From NCBI RefSeq assembly GCF_004331485.1, contig NZ_SJKD01000014.1, forward strand, positions 104,945 to 168,944: a DNA stretch of 64,000 bases, in the 5' to 3' direction. Within the stretch, counting starts at the first letter, position 1. Every line of letters starts with the position of its first letter. This stretch comes from Kribbella capetownensis. GTDB taxonomy: Bacteria > Actinomycetota > Actinomycetes > Propionibacteriales > Kribbellaceae. This document shows positions 43,984 to 53,547 of this stretch, one piece after another. The position numbers and the translations under genes were made by a program. Below the pieces are notes generated by a model. It saw only the letters and a program-made list of their open reading frames with translations. It did no database searches and was not told where the DNA came from.

Positions 43984-44650
43984 GTTGGCGGGTGAGGTGG
44001 CGGGCGAGGACGCGGAGGGTTTCGGCGGTGGCGACCGCGTCGCTGCGGGCGTTGCCGTGGCGGCCGTCCGAGCTGTAGAGGCTCGGATCCGTCGACAAGG
44101 GATGGTCGGTCAGGTGGACGTGGATCGTGCCAAGCTTGTCCGCCAGCGATGCGGTCCGGTCGGACAGTGTCCGCATCCGTTGCCTCAGTCCCGGCCGCAA
44201 CCACCCGACGACCGCGGGGCTGTAGGAGACGTCGAACATGCCGAGCGTCATCACGTCAGCGCCCGAGTCCTGCAGCGCCGTGATCATCAGCGTCAGCTCG
44301 CGGTCGACTCGCTCCGGGTCGTACGTCGCCGGGAACGCATCGTTGCCACCGCCAACGACCAGTGCAAGATCCGGACCGAACACCAGCGCCCGCTCCAACT
44401 GGGTGCTGAGGATCTCGCGAGTGCGCAGACCGCTGGCTCCAAGGTTGAGATACACCAGCTCGGGACAACTCTGCTGCAGCTCGTGTGCGATCCGATCCGC
44501 CCACTGGAGCTCGCTGTAGCCCTCGACCGGTTCGCACAGCCCTTCTGCGACGCTGTCACCGAGTACGACGAAGCGCCGCCACGGGTGACCGGCGAGCAGT
44601 TCAGCGCTCTCGCCGGACGCAAGACAATAGGGATCGGTCTCCTCGTTCAT
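43973..44650 (-). CDS. SGNH/GDSL-type hydrolase (cytoplasmic)
   Basis: A 225-residue esterase-like protein with FVVLGDSVAEGL (block I serine), LGASGLRTREI (block II), VVGGGNDAF (block III Asn) and SSDGRHGN (block V Asp and His). No signal peptide. Its ATG overlaps the MFS stop (ATGA), so it is the last gene of the adenylating enzyme-MFS-SGNH operon and may act on the exported or activated acyl compound. Confidence 0.85.
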   Translation of the reverse strand: MNEETDPYCLASGESAELLAGHPWRRFVVLGDSVAEGLCEPVEGYSELQWADRIAHELQQSCPELVYLNLGASGLRTREILSTQLERALVFGPDLALVVGGGNDAFPATYDPERVDRELTLMITALQDSGADVMTLGMFDVSYSPAVVGWLRPGLRQRMRTLSDRTASLADKLGTIHVHLTDHPLSTDPSLYSSDGRHGNARSDAVATAETLRVLARHLTRQPPR

Positions 44651-45867
44651 GTCGCCTCCACCGCGGTCGTCGGTGCATCGAGGACGCGGCCCGGCCCTCG
44701 GCGTACGAGTGGGAAGACGCTGACGATCAGGCACACGATCCCGGACAGGACCAGCGACGGGATCAACCCGAACCAGCTGACCAGCTCGCCGGCGAGCAGT
44801 GCGCCGAGTGGGAGTCCGGCGAACGACGTGGCCGCGACCACTCCGATCACGCGCGCCTGCAGATCCTTCGGGACGTGTTCGTAGAGAGCGGCGCCGAAGA
44901 CCGGGTTGATGGCGGCCATCCCGATCCCTGACAGGAACGTCACCGCCACCACCAGCAGCAGGTCGTCGCTCAGCCCCAGCACCAGCAGTCGCGGGCTGCC
45001 GCCGATGACCGCGCCGAGCGCGAACGTGAGGTACCGCGGCAGCTTGGTTGCGAGGACGGCGAATCCGATGCTGCCGAGCAGTGCACCCGCCGAGAACGCG
45101 CCCAACGTCAGACCGAGACCGGCAGCCGTGCCGAGCTGCTCTTTCACCCACAACGGGATGAACACCGCCGTACTCGCGCTGCTGAACACGTTCAACGTGA
45201 AGGTGGTGATCAGCATCGTCGCGAGCAACGCATCCCCGCGCACGAATGCGAAACCCACACGGAGCGAGCGGAAGTACTTCTCCCGTACGGCGGACTCTGG
45301 CACCGCCGGCGGGTTGACGAATCCGGCGACCAGCACGCCGCAGACGAGGAAGGTCACCGCATCGATCCACAGCACTGATGCGGCGTCGGTCCAGTAGATC
45401 AACAGACCGGCGAGCGGAGCAGCGAGCAAGGTGGCGCCCCGCGCGAACGCCTCGTGGAGTGACGTGATCCGGATCAGTTCGACCTCTGCGGCCTCGGCCA
45501 TCGGCCGGACGAGCAGATCCTTGGCGCGGTCCGCGGCGCCGCGCAGGCCACCGGCAAGCGCGACGAGGACGAGCAGGGCGGCGAACCCGAGCCCGGTGGT
45601 GGCCGCGATCGCCGCCACCGCGACGGCGCTCGCGAGGTTGGCGAGGACCGACGTACGCCGGGCTCCGAGGTTGTCGATCACAGGACCGGCCATGATGCTC
45701 GCCACGATGTACGGGATCATCTCGACCGCCGCGACGATGCCCATCCGGGCGGCACTGCCCGTGGTCACCAGCACCAGCCACGGGATCGCGACCATCGAGA
45801 TCCGGCTGCCCACCGCGGACAGCACATCCGCGGTGAACAGCACCACCAGCCCACGACGCGGCGTCAT
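44647..45867 (-). CDS. MFS transporter (enterobactin-exporter-like group)
   Basis: A 406-residue membrane protein with 12 predicted helices starting MTPRRGLVVLFTADVLSAVG; the loop VIDNLGARRTS after helix 2 is the major-facilitator motif. The sequence resembles DHA3-type drug and siderophore exporters. It overlaps the adenylating-enzyme gene by TGATG and the SGNH gene by ATGA, so export of a product activated by the ligase is suggested. Confidence 0.85.
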   Translation of the reverse strand: MTPRRGLVVLFTADVLSAVGSRISMVAIPWLVLVTTGSAARMGIVAAVEMIPYIVASIMAGPVIDNLGARRTSVLANLASAVAVAAIAATTGLGFAALLVLVALAGGLRGAADRAKDLLVRPMAEAAEVELIRITSLHEAFARGATLLAAPLAGLLIYWTDAASVLWIDAVTFLVCGVLVAGFVNPPAVPESAVREKYFRSLRVGFAFVRGDALLATMLITTFTLNVFSSASTAVFIPLWVKEQLGTAAGLGLTLGAFSAGALLGSIGFAVLATKLPRYLTFALGAVIGGSPRLLVLGLSDDLLLVVAVTFLSGIGMAAINPVFGAALYEHVPKDLQARVIGVVAATSFAGLPLGALLAGELVSWFGLIPSLVLSGIVCLIVSVFPLVRRGPGRVLDAPTTAVEAT

Positions 45868-47411
45868 CACACCGTCAGCCCCTCCGGGTGGAGTTCCGCA
45901 TGGAGCTTGCGGAGGGCAACCTTGTCGACCTTCGCGATGCGGGTCAGGGGAAGTTCGTCGACGAAGTCGATCGTGGCGGGCGCCCACATCTCGTTGAGCG
46001 CGGCGGTGACGTGGCGCTGCAGCTCCTCGGGGGAGACCGGCGTACGGGCGACGACGAAGGCGTGCACGGCTTCGCCGACGACAGGATCGGGTACGCCGAT
46101 GACGGCAGCGGTCCGGACGGCGGGGTGGCTGCCGAGGACATCCTCGATCGGGCGGCAGAAGATGGCCCAGTTGCGGCGGGTGGTGACGATCATGTCGTGC
46201 ACGCGATCGACCAGGAACAGATACCCGTCCTCGTCGACGTACCCGAGGTCGCGCGTCCGCAGCCAGCCGTCGACCAGCGTCTCCGCGGTCAGCTCGGGCT
46301 TGCCGAGGTACCCGGCGAACGTGAGGTTGCTCCGCACCCACACCTCGCCGGTCTGTCCCGGCGGCAACACCTTGCCGTCGTCATCCCGGATCTCCAGCTG
46401 CACGTCGCCGTACGACGTACCTGCCGAGGCCAGCCGCTCGGGATGCAGGGGATCCTGGGTGAGGCCCGGTTGTGTAGTGACGACGACGGCTTCGCTCAAC
46501 CCGTACACGATCCGGAGCACAGGCCCGAAGCGCGCGATCCCCTGGCGCAGCCGCGCGGGCGTGGCCGGCCCGGCGCCGACGTTCAGCATGAACAGACTGC
46601 TGCAGTCGAAGTCCGCACCACCGGGATGATCGAGCACCTCGTAGAGCATCGGCGGTGTCACGTACGTCGACGTGATCCGCTCGGTCGACACGATCCGGTA
46701 GAACTCCTCCGGTGACCAGGTGTCGGTGAGGAACAGCACGCCGCCGGTGAACAGGTTGAAGAAGCTGGTGATCTGCCCACTCGCCAGCCACAGCGGCGAT
46801 CCCGAGTAGTGCCGCAACAGCGGGAAGCCGTTGCCAACAAACACCGATGCCAACTCGAGGATCTGGTCGTAGAACGCCTGCGTGTGGTGCACCAGCTTGG
46901 GATCGCCGGTCGTACCACTCGTCTGCAGCACAGAGTCCGGCGCCGGCACGCGGGCATCGATCTCGTACGATGCTCCGTCGCCGAACAGTTCGGCGACGCG
47001 GAACACCGGCATCGGTGCGAGCGACGCCGCGAGCTCACGACCCAGATGCCCCGTGCCATCCGGGTCGTACACGAATGCGTCCGCGTCGGCGAGCGTCGCG
47101 AACCGGTCGATCTCGCGCCGGGACGTGATCGGCGCGCTCCACAGCACGCGGCAGCCGTGTAGATGCGCAGCCAGTTGAAGGGCGGGGGCGTCGAAGCAGT
47201 TCGCCGCCATCACCAGCACCCTGCTGCCCGGCCGGATCCCTGCGTCGCGCAGCCCCGCCGCGATCCGCAGTACGTCGGCGATCAATTCGCCGTACGTCGC
47301 CTTCCGGTCGCCGCGAACCAGCGCGAGCCGGTCGGCGAATCGACGGAACAGCGTGAACACCTGCAGCACATAATTGCTGCTGTTTTCGGGCACGGCGAAT
47401 TCAGGCGGCAT
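45867..47411 (-). CDS. Stand-alone acyl/aryl-adenylating enzyme
   Basis: A 514-residue ANL-superfamily ligase. A3 loop SVLQTSGTTGDPKLVHHTQ, A5 IVYGLSEAVVV, A7/A8 LRTRDLGYVDEDGYLFLVDR and the catalytic lysine in RIAKVDKVALRK are present. The enzyme would activate an aryl or fatty acid with ATP for CoA or a carrier; the substrate is unknown. First gene of a leftward operon with an exporter and an esterase, divergent from the P450 operon. The ATG at 47411 gives the full N-domain. Confidence 0.87.
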   Translation of the reverse strand: MPPEFAVPENSSNYVLQVFTLFRRFADRLALVRGDRKATYGELIADVLRIAAGLRDAGIRPGSRVLVMAANCFDAPALQLAAHLHGCRVLWSAPITSRREIDRFATLADADAFVYDPDGTGHLGRELAASLAPMPVFRVAELFGDGASYEIDARVPAPDSVLQTSGTTGDPKLVHHTQAFYDQILELASVFVGNGFPLLRHYSGSPLWLASGQITSFFNLFTGGVLFLTDTWSPEEFYRIVSTERITSTYVTPPMLYEVLDHPGGADFDCSSLFMLNVGAGPATPARLRQGIARFGPVLRIVYGLSEAVVVTTQPGLTQDPLHPERLASAGTSYGDVQLEIRDDDGKVLPPGQTGEVWVRSNLTFAGYLGKPELTAETLVDGWLRTRDLGYVDEDGYLFLVDRVHDMIVTTRRNWAIFCRPIEDVLGSHPAVRTAAVIGVPDPVVGEAVHAFVVARTPVSPEELQRHVTAALNEMWAPATIDFVDELPLTRIAKVDKVALRKLHAELHPEGLTV

Positions 47412-47614
47412 TTCGTCTGCTTTCCCTCGACTCCGGCCACCCCCAGCCGTGGCGGCGACTCTACCGGAGCCGCGGACGGCTGCAAAGAGCCTGGAAACCG
47501 CTCTACAGTGGCGGATCCGTCGCTCTCCGGAGTCGGTCGGTCACTTCGTCCGCCAGGTGAAGGAATACCCCTGCGAAACCGGGGTGCGAGATCTCGGCTA
47601 ACCGTTGCCCATGA

Positions 47615-47626
47615 ATTTCCGGAAAT
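47615..47626. promoter_or_regulatory. 12-bp palindrome in a divergent promoter region
   Basis: atttccggaaat lies in the 292-base gap between the leftward adenylating-enzyme operon and the rightward SGNH-P450 operon, the natural place for a cluster regulator to bind. Nothing else in the gap was recognised. Confidence 0.35.
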
Positions 47627-47703
47627 GCAATTCCGGTGCATTGACCGGATTCCTCGCGGCGTATTACGTTCCGTCCGCATCCATTCCGCCGGGAGGTCCG
47701 TCC

Positions 47704-48996
47704 ATGCACATTTCCAGGCACATTTCCAGCAGTTGGCGCACAGTCGCCGTGACCGCCGCCCTCACACTCGCAGGCTCGACTCTGGCCGGCGCGAGCTACG
47801 GAGGCGATCGCGACAGCGAGTGGGTCGGCACCTGGGCGACCGCGGTCACCCACGGCAACGCCACCGGCTCGACCAACCTCGGGCTGACCGACCAGAGTGT
47901 CCGGCTGGTGGTGCGCCCGACCGTCGGCGGCAGCAAGATCCGGATCCGGCTCTCGAACATCTACGGCGAGAAGACCGTCACCGTCGGCGCCGCGACCGTT
48001 GCCAAGTCCAACAAAGCGACACCTGAGCTGTCCGACATCGACCCGAACACCCTGCGGACGTTGACGTTCGGCGGTTCGGGCAGCGCGTCGATGGTGACGG
48101 GCAGCGAACTGCTGAGTGACCCGGTCAACCTGCGGCTGGGCACTCTCGACGACCTCGTGGTCAGCCTGTACTTCCCGGAGAACACCGGCCCGACGACGTT
48201 CCACGGCTCGTCGATCCAGGACAACTTCGTTGGCCCGTCCAACCTCGTCACCCAGCCCGGCGGCGCGGCGTACACACTGACCCGGCGCTGCTGCTGGTTC
48301 TTCCTGTCCGGCGTGGACGTGCAGACCGATGACTCGGACGGCTCGATCGTCGTACTCGGTGACTCGATCACCGACGGCACCAACAGCACGCCGAACGCCA
48401 ACAACCGTTGGCCGGACCAACTGGCCGAGCGGCTCGCCGCGAACGCCGGGCACAAGTCGTTCCCGAGCGTGCTGAACGCCGGGCTGGCCGGCAGCCGGCT
48501 CAACCACGAGGGCAGCGAGCCGTCCGACAACGGTGCGTTCCCGGGGTTCAACGAGGTCGGCGTCAACGCACTGGCCCGGCTGAACGAGGATGTGTTCGCC
48601 CAGACCGGCGTACGGACCGTGATCACCGAACTGGGCGTCAACGACATCTGGATGTCGGACGACTCCGCGGCCGAGATCATCGGCGCGCTGCGCCAGGTGA
48701 ACGCACAGGTGAAGGAGCGCGGACTGCGCAGCCTGGTCAGCACGATCACGCCGTTCGAGGGACTCAGCGGCACGGACAGCTGGACCCCGGCCAAGGAGGC
48801 CACCCGGCAGGCCGTGAACAGCTACCTGCGGTCGAGCCACGAGTTTGACGGCGTCCTCGACTTCGACAAGGTCGTCCGCGACCCGGCCCACCCGAGCCAG
48901 CTGAACCCGGCGCTCGATTCGGGCGACCACATCCACCCGAACGAGGCCGGCTGCCAGGCGATGGCCGTCTCGGTTCCGCTCAACCTGGTGCGCTGA
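47704..48996 (+). CDS. Secreted SGNH/GDSL hydrolase
   Basis: A 430-residue exported esterase. Signal peptide TVAVTAALTLAGSTLAGASY, then WVGTWATAVTHGN, an N-terminal beta domain, and the SGNH core: IVVLGDSITDGTNST (block I), NAGLAGSRL, ITELGVNDIWM and DSGDHIHPNEAG (block V). The family includes secreted rhamnogalacturonan acetylesterase-like proteins. ATG 47704 has a GGGAGG ribosome site; the ORF upstream is not coding-like. P450 gene starts three bases after its stop, so it leads the operon. Confidence 0.88.
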   Translation: MHISRHISSSWRTVAVTAALTLAGSTLAGASYGGDRDSEWVGTWATAVTHGNATGSTNLGLTDQSVRLVVRPTVGGSKIRIRLSNIYGEKTVTVGAATVAKSNKATPELSDIDPNTLRTLTFGGSGSASMVTGSELLSDPVNLRLGTLDDLVVSLYFPENTGPTTFHGSSIQDNFVGPSNLVTQPGGAAYTLTRRCCWFFLSGVDVQTDDSDGSIVVLGDSITDGTNSTPNANNRWPDQLAERLAANAGHKSFPSVLNAGLAGSRLNHEGSEPSDNGAFPGFNEVGVNALARLNEDVFAQTGVRTVITELGVNDIWMSDDSAAEIIGALRQVNAQVKERGLRSLVSTITPFEGLSGTDSWTPAKEATRQAVNSYLRSSHEFDGVLDFDKVVRDPAHPSQLNPALDSGDHIHPNEAGCQAMAVSVPLNLVR

Positions 48997-48999
48997 CCG

Positions 49000-50211
49000 G
49001 TGCGCACCGCCAACGAGATCCTCGCCGCTCTGGGATCCGAGGACGGTCGCCGCGATCCGATGCCGCTGTTCGCGGAGCTGCATCGGATCGGCCCGGTCTG
49101 CCGGCTCGCCCCCGGCAGTTCGCCGTACGCCGTGGTGGTGAACGGGTACGACGCCGCCCAGGAGGCACTGAAGGACACCAGGTTCCACCGGTTGCTGTCG
49201 GCGGATCCGAATCCGAAGGAGCTGGTACTGCGCCGGCTCGGTGGGTCGATGATGTTCCGCAACGAGCCGGATCACCTGCGGATGCGCAAGGTGTTCCAGG
49301 CCGTGCTGACCCCGCGCCGGCTGACCGGGTTCGAACCGGTGGTGGACGCGCTGACCGAGGAGTTGCTCGACGAACTGGGCAAGGGCGGCGCGGACCGGAA
49401 GGTGGTGGACTTCGTCGACTTCGCCTACCGGCTGCCGATCACGGTGATCGGCACGTTCCTCGGCATCCCGCGCTCCGACCTCGGCTGGTTCCGGGATCGG
49501 ACGCAGCGGATCGACGAGTACCTCGACCTCGGCGGCAAGGCGCCGGAGAAGCTGGCGGCTGCGAACCAGGCGGCCGGCGAACTGAACGACTACTACGCCC
49601 GGATGATCGCCGAACGCCGGATCCGCCCGCGCGACGACCTGGTCGGATCCCTCGTGCACGCACTGGACTCCGGTACGTCGGGGATCGACGAGCAGGAGCT
49701 GATCGACAACCTGCTGGTGCTGGTGAACGCCAGCTTCGTCACCACGATGAACCTGCTCACCAACGGGCTCGAGCTCTTGCTGAACCAGTCACGGCTCGTC
49801 GATGCGCTGCGTGACGATCCTGGCCTGGCATCGGACTGCGTCGAGGAGATCCTCAGGCACCAGAGCTCGGTCCAGCTGATCAGCCGGAAGGCGTCGACCG
49901 ACATCGAACTGGCCGGCGAGACGATCACCGAGGGCAGCCTGGTCCTCATCCTGCCCGGCGCGGCGAACCGCGATCCGGCCAAGCACCCCGACGCGGACAC
50001 CTTCGATCCGGGGCGCGACGACCTCCAGCATCTGTCTTTCGGCGCCGGACCGTTCTACTGTGTCGGCGCCGCACTCGCCCGGATGGAAGGACGCGCGGCG
50101 TTCGCCCAGCTGTTCCAGCGGTTCCCCGGTCTGCAACTCGCCGGAGAGCCGGTGCGCAGCCGCAGTCTGCTGCTGCGAGGGCATCAATCCATGCCGATCC
50201 GAATGGGGTGA
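49000..50211 (+). CDS. Cytochrome P450
   Basis: A 403-residue P450. The K-helix is EEILRHQSSVQLISRKA, and the heme loop LSFGAGPFYCVGAALARME holds the thiolate cysteine. The I-helix reads VLVNASFVTTMNLL: the usual acid before the Thr pair is replaced by Val, a departure from the standard oxygen-activation relay. Soluble, one of several oxidising enzymes of the locus. GTG start at 49000. The next gene overlaps by GTGA. Confidence 0.9.
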   Translation: MRTANEILAALGSEDGRRDPMPLFAELHRIGPVCRLAPGSSPYAVVVNGYDAAQEALKDTRFHRLLSADPNPKELVLRRLGGSMMFRNEPDHLRMRKVFQAVLTPRRLTGFEPVVDALTEELLDELGKGGADRKVVDFVDFAYRLPITVIGTFLGIPRSDLGWFRDRTQRIDEYLDLGGKAPEKLAAANQAAGELNDYYARMIAERRIRPRDDLVGSLVHALDSGTSGIDEQELIDNLLVLVNASFVTTMNLLTNGLELLLNQSRLVDALRDDPGLASDCVEEILRHQSSVQLISRKASTDIELAGETITEGSLVLILPGAANRDPAKHPDADTFDPGRDDLQHLSFGAGPFYCVGAALARMEGRAAFAQLFQRFPGLQLAGEPVRSRSLLLRGHQSMPIRMG

Positions 50212-51143
50212 TCCGGATGCCGTTGGACCCGCAGGTCGAGGCAATGCGCGCCGAGCGCGAGGCCGCCAACGTGCCCCAGCTGTACACCCAGACCCTGGCC
50301 GAGGCGCGCGCCGCCGACCTGGCCTCTATCCAGGCCGCGGGTGGTGAGGTCGAGTCGGTCCACCATGTCGAGGACCTCAGCACCGATGCCGGGCTGCCGC
50401 TGCGCGTCTACCGACCCGACCTCGCCGGCCCGCTGCCGACGCTGGTGTACTTCTTCGGCGGCGGCTGGACGCTCGGCAGCATCGAGACCGCCGACGGCAT
50501 CTGCCGCAAGCTCGCCAACGCCGTTCCCTGTCAAGTCATCACGGTCGGCTACCGGCTGGCGCCGGAGCACCCGTTCCCGAGCGCGGTGCACGACTGCCGC
50601 GACGCCACCCAGTGGATCGCCGCGAACGCTGACAAGCTGCAGGTCGATCCGGCGCGGCTCGCGGTCGGTGGGGACAGTGCCGGTGGCAACCTCGCGATCG
50701 CGACCACCTTGCTTGCCCGTGACAACGGCCCGGCGCTGGCCGCGCAGTTGCTCGTCTACCCGAACACGCTCTACGGCTCGGACACGATCTCGATGCGGAA
50801 CGGCGACGACCCGTACCTGTTCAACAAGACGTCGGTGGGCTGGTACTGGGACCACTACCTGACCGACTCGGCCGACGGTCTCGACCCGCTCGCCTCACCA
50901 CTGCTGGCCGACTCGCACGCCGATCTCCCGCCCGCGCTGGTGATCACCGCGGAGTACGACCCGCTGCGTGACGAGGGCGAGTACTACGCCGAGAAGCTGC
51001 ACGCCGCCGGCGTACCGACCACGCTCAGCCGGTACGACGGGATGGTGCACGGCTTCTTCGCGATGTCCGGCATCCTCGACGGTGGCAGGAACGCGATGGC
51101 CGAAGCGGCGACCTGGCTCGGCGGGATCTTCCGCGATGCGTGA
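50208..51143 (+). CDS. Alpha/beta hydrolase of the hormone-sensitive-lipase family
   Basis: A 311-residue esterase-like protein. LVYFFGGGWTLGS holds the oxyanion loop where HGGG has become FGGG; VGYRLAPEHPFPSA, the elbow VGGDSAGGNLAIA, ITAEYDPLRDEG and DGMVHGFFAM give Ser, Asp and His. Size and elements are those of family IV esterases. The GTG start overlaps the P450 stop, and its end overlaps the next gene region in GTGA. Ester or amide turnover in the pathway is possible. Confidence 0.87.
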   Translation: MIRMPLDPQVEAMRAEREAANVPQLYTQTLAEARAADLASIQAAGGEVESVHHVEDLSTDAGLPLRVYRPDLAGPLPTLVYFFGGGWTLGSIETADGICRKLANAVPCQVITVGYRLAPEHPFPSAVHDCRDATQWIAANADKLQVDPARLAVGGDSAGGNLAIATTLLARDNGPALAAQLLVYPNTLYGSDTISMRNGDDPYLFNKTSVGWYWDHYLTDSADGLDPLASPLLADSHADLPPALVITAEYDPLRDEGEYYAEKLHAAGVPTTLSRYDGMVHGFFAMSGILDGGRNAMAEAATWLGGIFRDA

Positions 51144-51157
51144 CGCCTGGCGGCACG

Positions 51158-52234
51158 ATGGCTGAGTCGCTGGCCGACTACGAACGGCTGGCGGCAACTG
51201 CCCTGCCCCGGTCGGTCCACGACTTTGTCGCCGGAGGTAGCGGCGCCGAAACCACGCTCCGGCTCAACCGTGCTGCCCTCGATGCGCTGACCCTGACGCC
51301 ACGCGTTCTCGCCGGCGTCGACGAGCCCGATACCTCCACGACCCTCCTCGGCACCGAGCTCGCACTACCTGTCGCTGTGGCCCCGATGGCGTACCAGCGC
51401 CTGCTCCACCCTGACGGCGAGCTCCTCCTCGCGCAGGCCGCCGCTGACGCCGGGATCCCCTACGTCATCAGCACCTTGAGCAGCTACCCACTGGAGAAGA
51501 TCGCGGCGATCGCACCGTCCTGGTTCCAGCTGTACTGGCTGCGCGATCGCGGGCTGGTCGAGTCCCTGGTCGAACGCGCCGTCACCGCCGGCTGCCAAGC
51601 GCTCATGGTCACGGTCGACGTACCGGTGATGGGCCGTCGGCTCCGCGACGTACGGAACTCGTTCACCCTCCCACCCAGCGTGGTTGCGGCGAATCTTGTC
51701 GACATGGTGACAGAGGCACACTCCGAGGTGCCAGGGCTGTCGGCTGTCGCCGCGCACACCGCCTCGGCCTTCGATCCCGCTTTCGGTTGGTGCGATGTGG
51801 AGTGGCTGCGGGCGCGATGCCCGATTCCCCTACTGGTGAAGGGGATTCTCGATCCAAGAGACGCGCGCCGCGCTGTCGAGGCCGGCGCCGACGGATTGGT
51901 GGTGTCGAACCACGGTGGCCGCCAGTTCGACGGAGCACCGGCCTCGATCGATGCCCTCGGCCCGATTGTCGATGCGGTTGGCAAGGACTGCCCCGTACTC
52001 CTGGACAGCGGCGTCCGCAGCGGCACCGATGTACTCAAGGCGCTGGCGTTGGGTGCGTCCGCCGTACTCGTCGGGAGACCGTTGCTGTGGGCATTGGCTG
52101 TGGAAGCGGTGGACGAGGCGCTGGGCTTGTTGAGACACGAGTTGCGCGATGCGATGCTGCTGGCCGGATGCGCGGAGCTGGCTGCGGTGGCAGAGTTGAC
52201 GACGGGGAGAACGCCGTGGCAGATCTCAGGTTGA
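51158..52234 (+). CDS. hmo: FMN-dependent alpha-hydroxyacid oxidase, 4-hydroxymandelate oxidase-like
   Basis: A 358-residue TIM-barrel flavoenzyme. LPRSVHDFVAGGSGAETT starts the family core; PVAVAPMAYQRLLHP, WFQLYWLRDRG and the catalytic-His VVSNHGGRQFDGAPASIDAL follow. In 4-hydroxyphenylglycine pathways Hmo oxidises L-4-hydroxymandelate to 4-hydroxyphenylglyoxylate. Association with HmaS and an HpgT-like aminotransferase supports that role. The ATG at 51158 gives the family start (MAESLADYE); a GTG at 51140 in the GTGA overlap is the alternative. Confidence 0.83.
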   Translation: MAESLADYERLAATALPRSVHDFVAGGSGAETTLRLNRAALDALTLTPRVLAGVDEPDTSTTLLGTELALPVAVAPMAYQRLLHPDGELLLAQAAADAGIPYVISTLSSYPLEKIAAIAPSWFQLYWLRDRGLVESLVERAVTAGCQALMVTVDVPVMGRRLRDVRNSFTLPPSVVAANLVDMVTEAHSEVPGLSAVAAHTASAFDPAFGWCDVEWLRARCPIPLLVKGILDPRDARRAVEAGADGLVVSNHGGRQFDGAPASIDALGPIVDAVGKDCPVLLDSGVRSGTDVLKALALGASAVLVGRPLLWALAVEAVDEALGLLRHELRDAMLLAGCAELAAVAELTTGRTPWQISG

Positions 52235-53481
52235 CCGAGTTGCACGGTTCGCTCACCGACCGGGCGCTGAACTCGATGAACTTCCTCAACGAGGTCTCGC
52301 ATCACTACCCGGACGCGATCTCGCTCGCCGCCGGCCGTCCGACCGAGGAGTTCTTCGCGGTCGACGATCTGCACCGCTACCTGGACCTGTTCGCCGAGCA
52401 CCTGCGTTCGCAGGGCTACGACGAGCCCTCGGTGCGGCGGACCATCTTCCAGTACGGCCGGACCAAGGGGATCGTCCACGACCTGGTCGCCCGCAATCTC
52501 GCCGTCGACGAGGGCATCCACGTCGACCCCGAGGCGATCGTCGTCACGGTCGGCTGCCAGGAGGCGATGGTCCTCACTCTCCGCGCACTCCGCGCCGACC
52601 CGTCCGACGTACTGCTGGCAGTCTCCCCGACGTACGTCGGAATCACCGGCGCTGCCCGACTCCTCGACTTCCCCGTGCTGCCGGTCACCGAGGACGACGA
52701 TCTCGCCACCGTGGTCAAGGCGGCGCGGGCAGACGGTCTGCGACCACGGGCGTGCTACGTGATGCCGGACTTCGCCAATCCGTCCGGACTCAGCCTGGAT
52801 CTGGACGCCAGGCATGAACTGCTTCAGGTTGCCGCCGAGCAGGACCTGCTGCTGATCGAGGACAACCCGTACGGCCTGTTCCCGGCCGAGGGCGTCGACC
52901 GGCTGCCCACACTGAAGGCGCTCGACACCGAACGCCGCGTCGTCTATCTCGGCTCGTACGCCAAGACCGGGCTGCCGGGCGCCCGGGTCGGGTACGTCGT
53001 GGCCGACCAGACCGTCGAGGCGCCGGACGGGACCACTGGACTGCTGGCCGACGAGCTGTCGAAACTCAAGAGCATGCTCACCGTGAACACCTCTCCGGTC
53101 GCCCAGGCGGTGATCGGCGGCAAGCTGCTCGCGAACGACTTCAGCCTGGTCGCGGCGAACCGGCGGGAGCGAGAGTTGTACGCCGCCAACCTGCGCGCGA
53201 TCACCGACGGCCTGGCGGCCCGGTTCCCAGCCGGCGAGATCAGTTGGACCGTGCCCTCCGGTGGGTTCTTCGTCGTCGTCACGGTGCCGTTCGGTGTCGA
53301 CGACGTACTGCTGGAGAAGTCCGCCCACGAGTATGGCGTGCTCTGGACCCCGATGGGCCATTTCTACGACGGCGATACCCCGATCCACGCGCTGCGGCTG
53401 TCCTGCAGTGCGGTCACCCCGGCGCAGATCGAGGCGGCGCTGAACCGCTTGGCCGCCTTGATCACTGATCAACTGCCGTAA
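52216..53481 (+). CDS. hpgT: PLP aminotransferase, (4-hydroxyphenyl)glycine transaminase-like
   Basis: A 421-residue class I aminotransferase without a GntR domain. VGCQEAMVLTLRAL, SPTYVGITGAARL, VMPDFANPSG, LLIEDNPYGLF and the PLP-lysine segment YLGSYAKTGLPGARVGY are present. Such proteins include HpgT, which transaminates 4-hydroxyphenylglyoxylate with tyrosine as donor, giving a cycle with HmaS. The GTG at 52216 follows a GGGGAGA ribosome site and overlaps hmo by 19 bases. Assignment rests on sequence class plus neighbours. Confidence 0.82.
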   Translation: MADLRLTELHGSLTDRALNSMNFLNEVSHHYPDAISLAAGRPTEEFFAVDDLHRYLDLFAEHLRSQGYDEPSVRRTIFQYGRTKGIVHDLVARNLAVDEGIHVDPEAIVVTVGCQEAMVLTLRALRADPSDVLLAVSPTYVGITGAARLLDFPVLPVTEDDDLATVVKAARADGLRPRACYVMPDFANPSGLSLDLDARHELLQVAAEQDLLLIEDNPYGLFPAEGVDRLPTLKALDTERRVVYLGSYAKTGLPGARVGYVVADQTVEAPDGTTGLLADELSKLKSMLTVNTSPVAQAVIGGKLLANDFSLVAANRRERELYAANLRAITDGLAARFPAGEISWTVPSGGFFVVVTVPFGVDDVLLEKSAHEYGVLWTPMGHFYDGDTPIHALRLSCSAVTPAQIEAALNRLAALITDQLP

Positions 53482-53547
53482 CTGGTCCTCTCGCGCGGGC
53501 TGAAACTGGATCTGTAGGGGATACCGGTCCGGCCCTAGCGTGAAGGT

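Noticed and set aside
47503..49659. 718-codon leftward frame opposite the SGNH hydrolase and P450
   Set aside because: Both opposite genes have full catalytic motifs; this frame has none.
51484..53472. 662-codon leftward frame opposite hmo and hpgT
   Set aside because: Shadow frame; the + strand genes carry FMN and PLP motifs.
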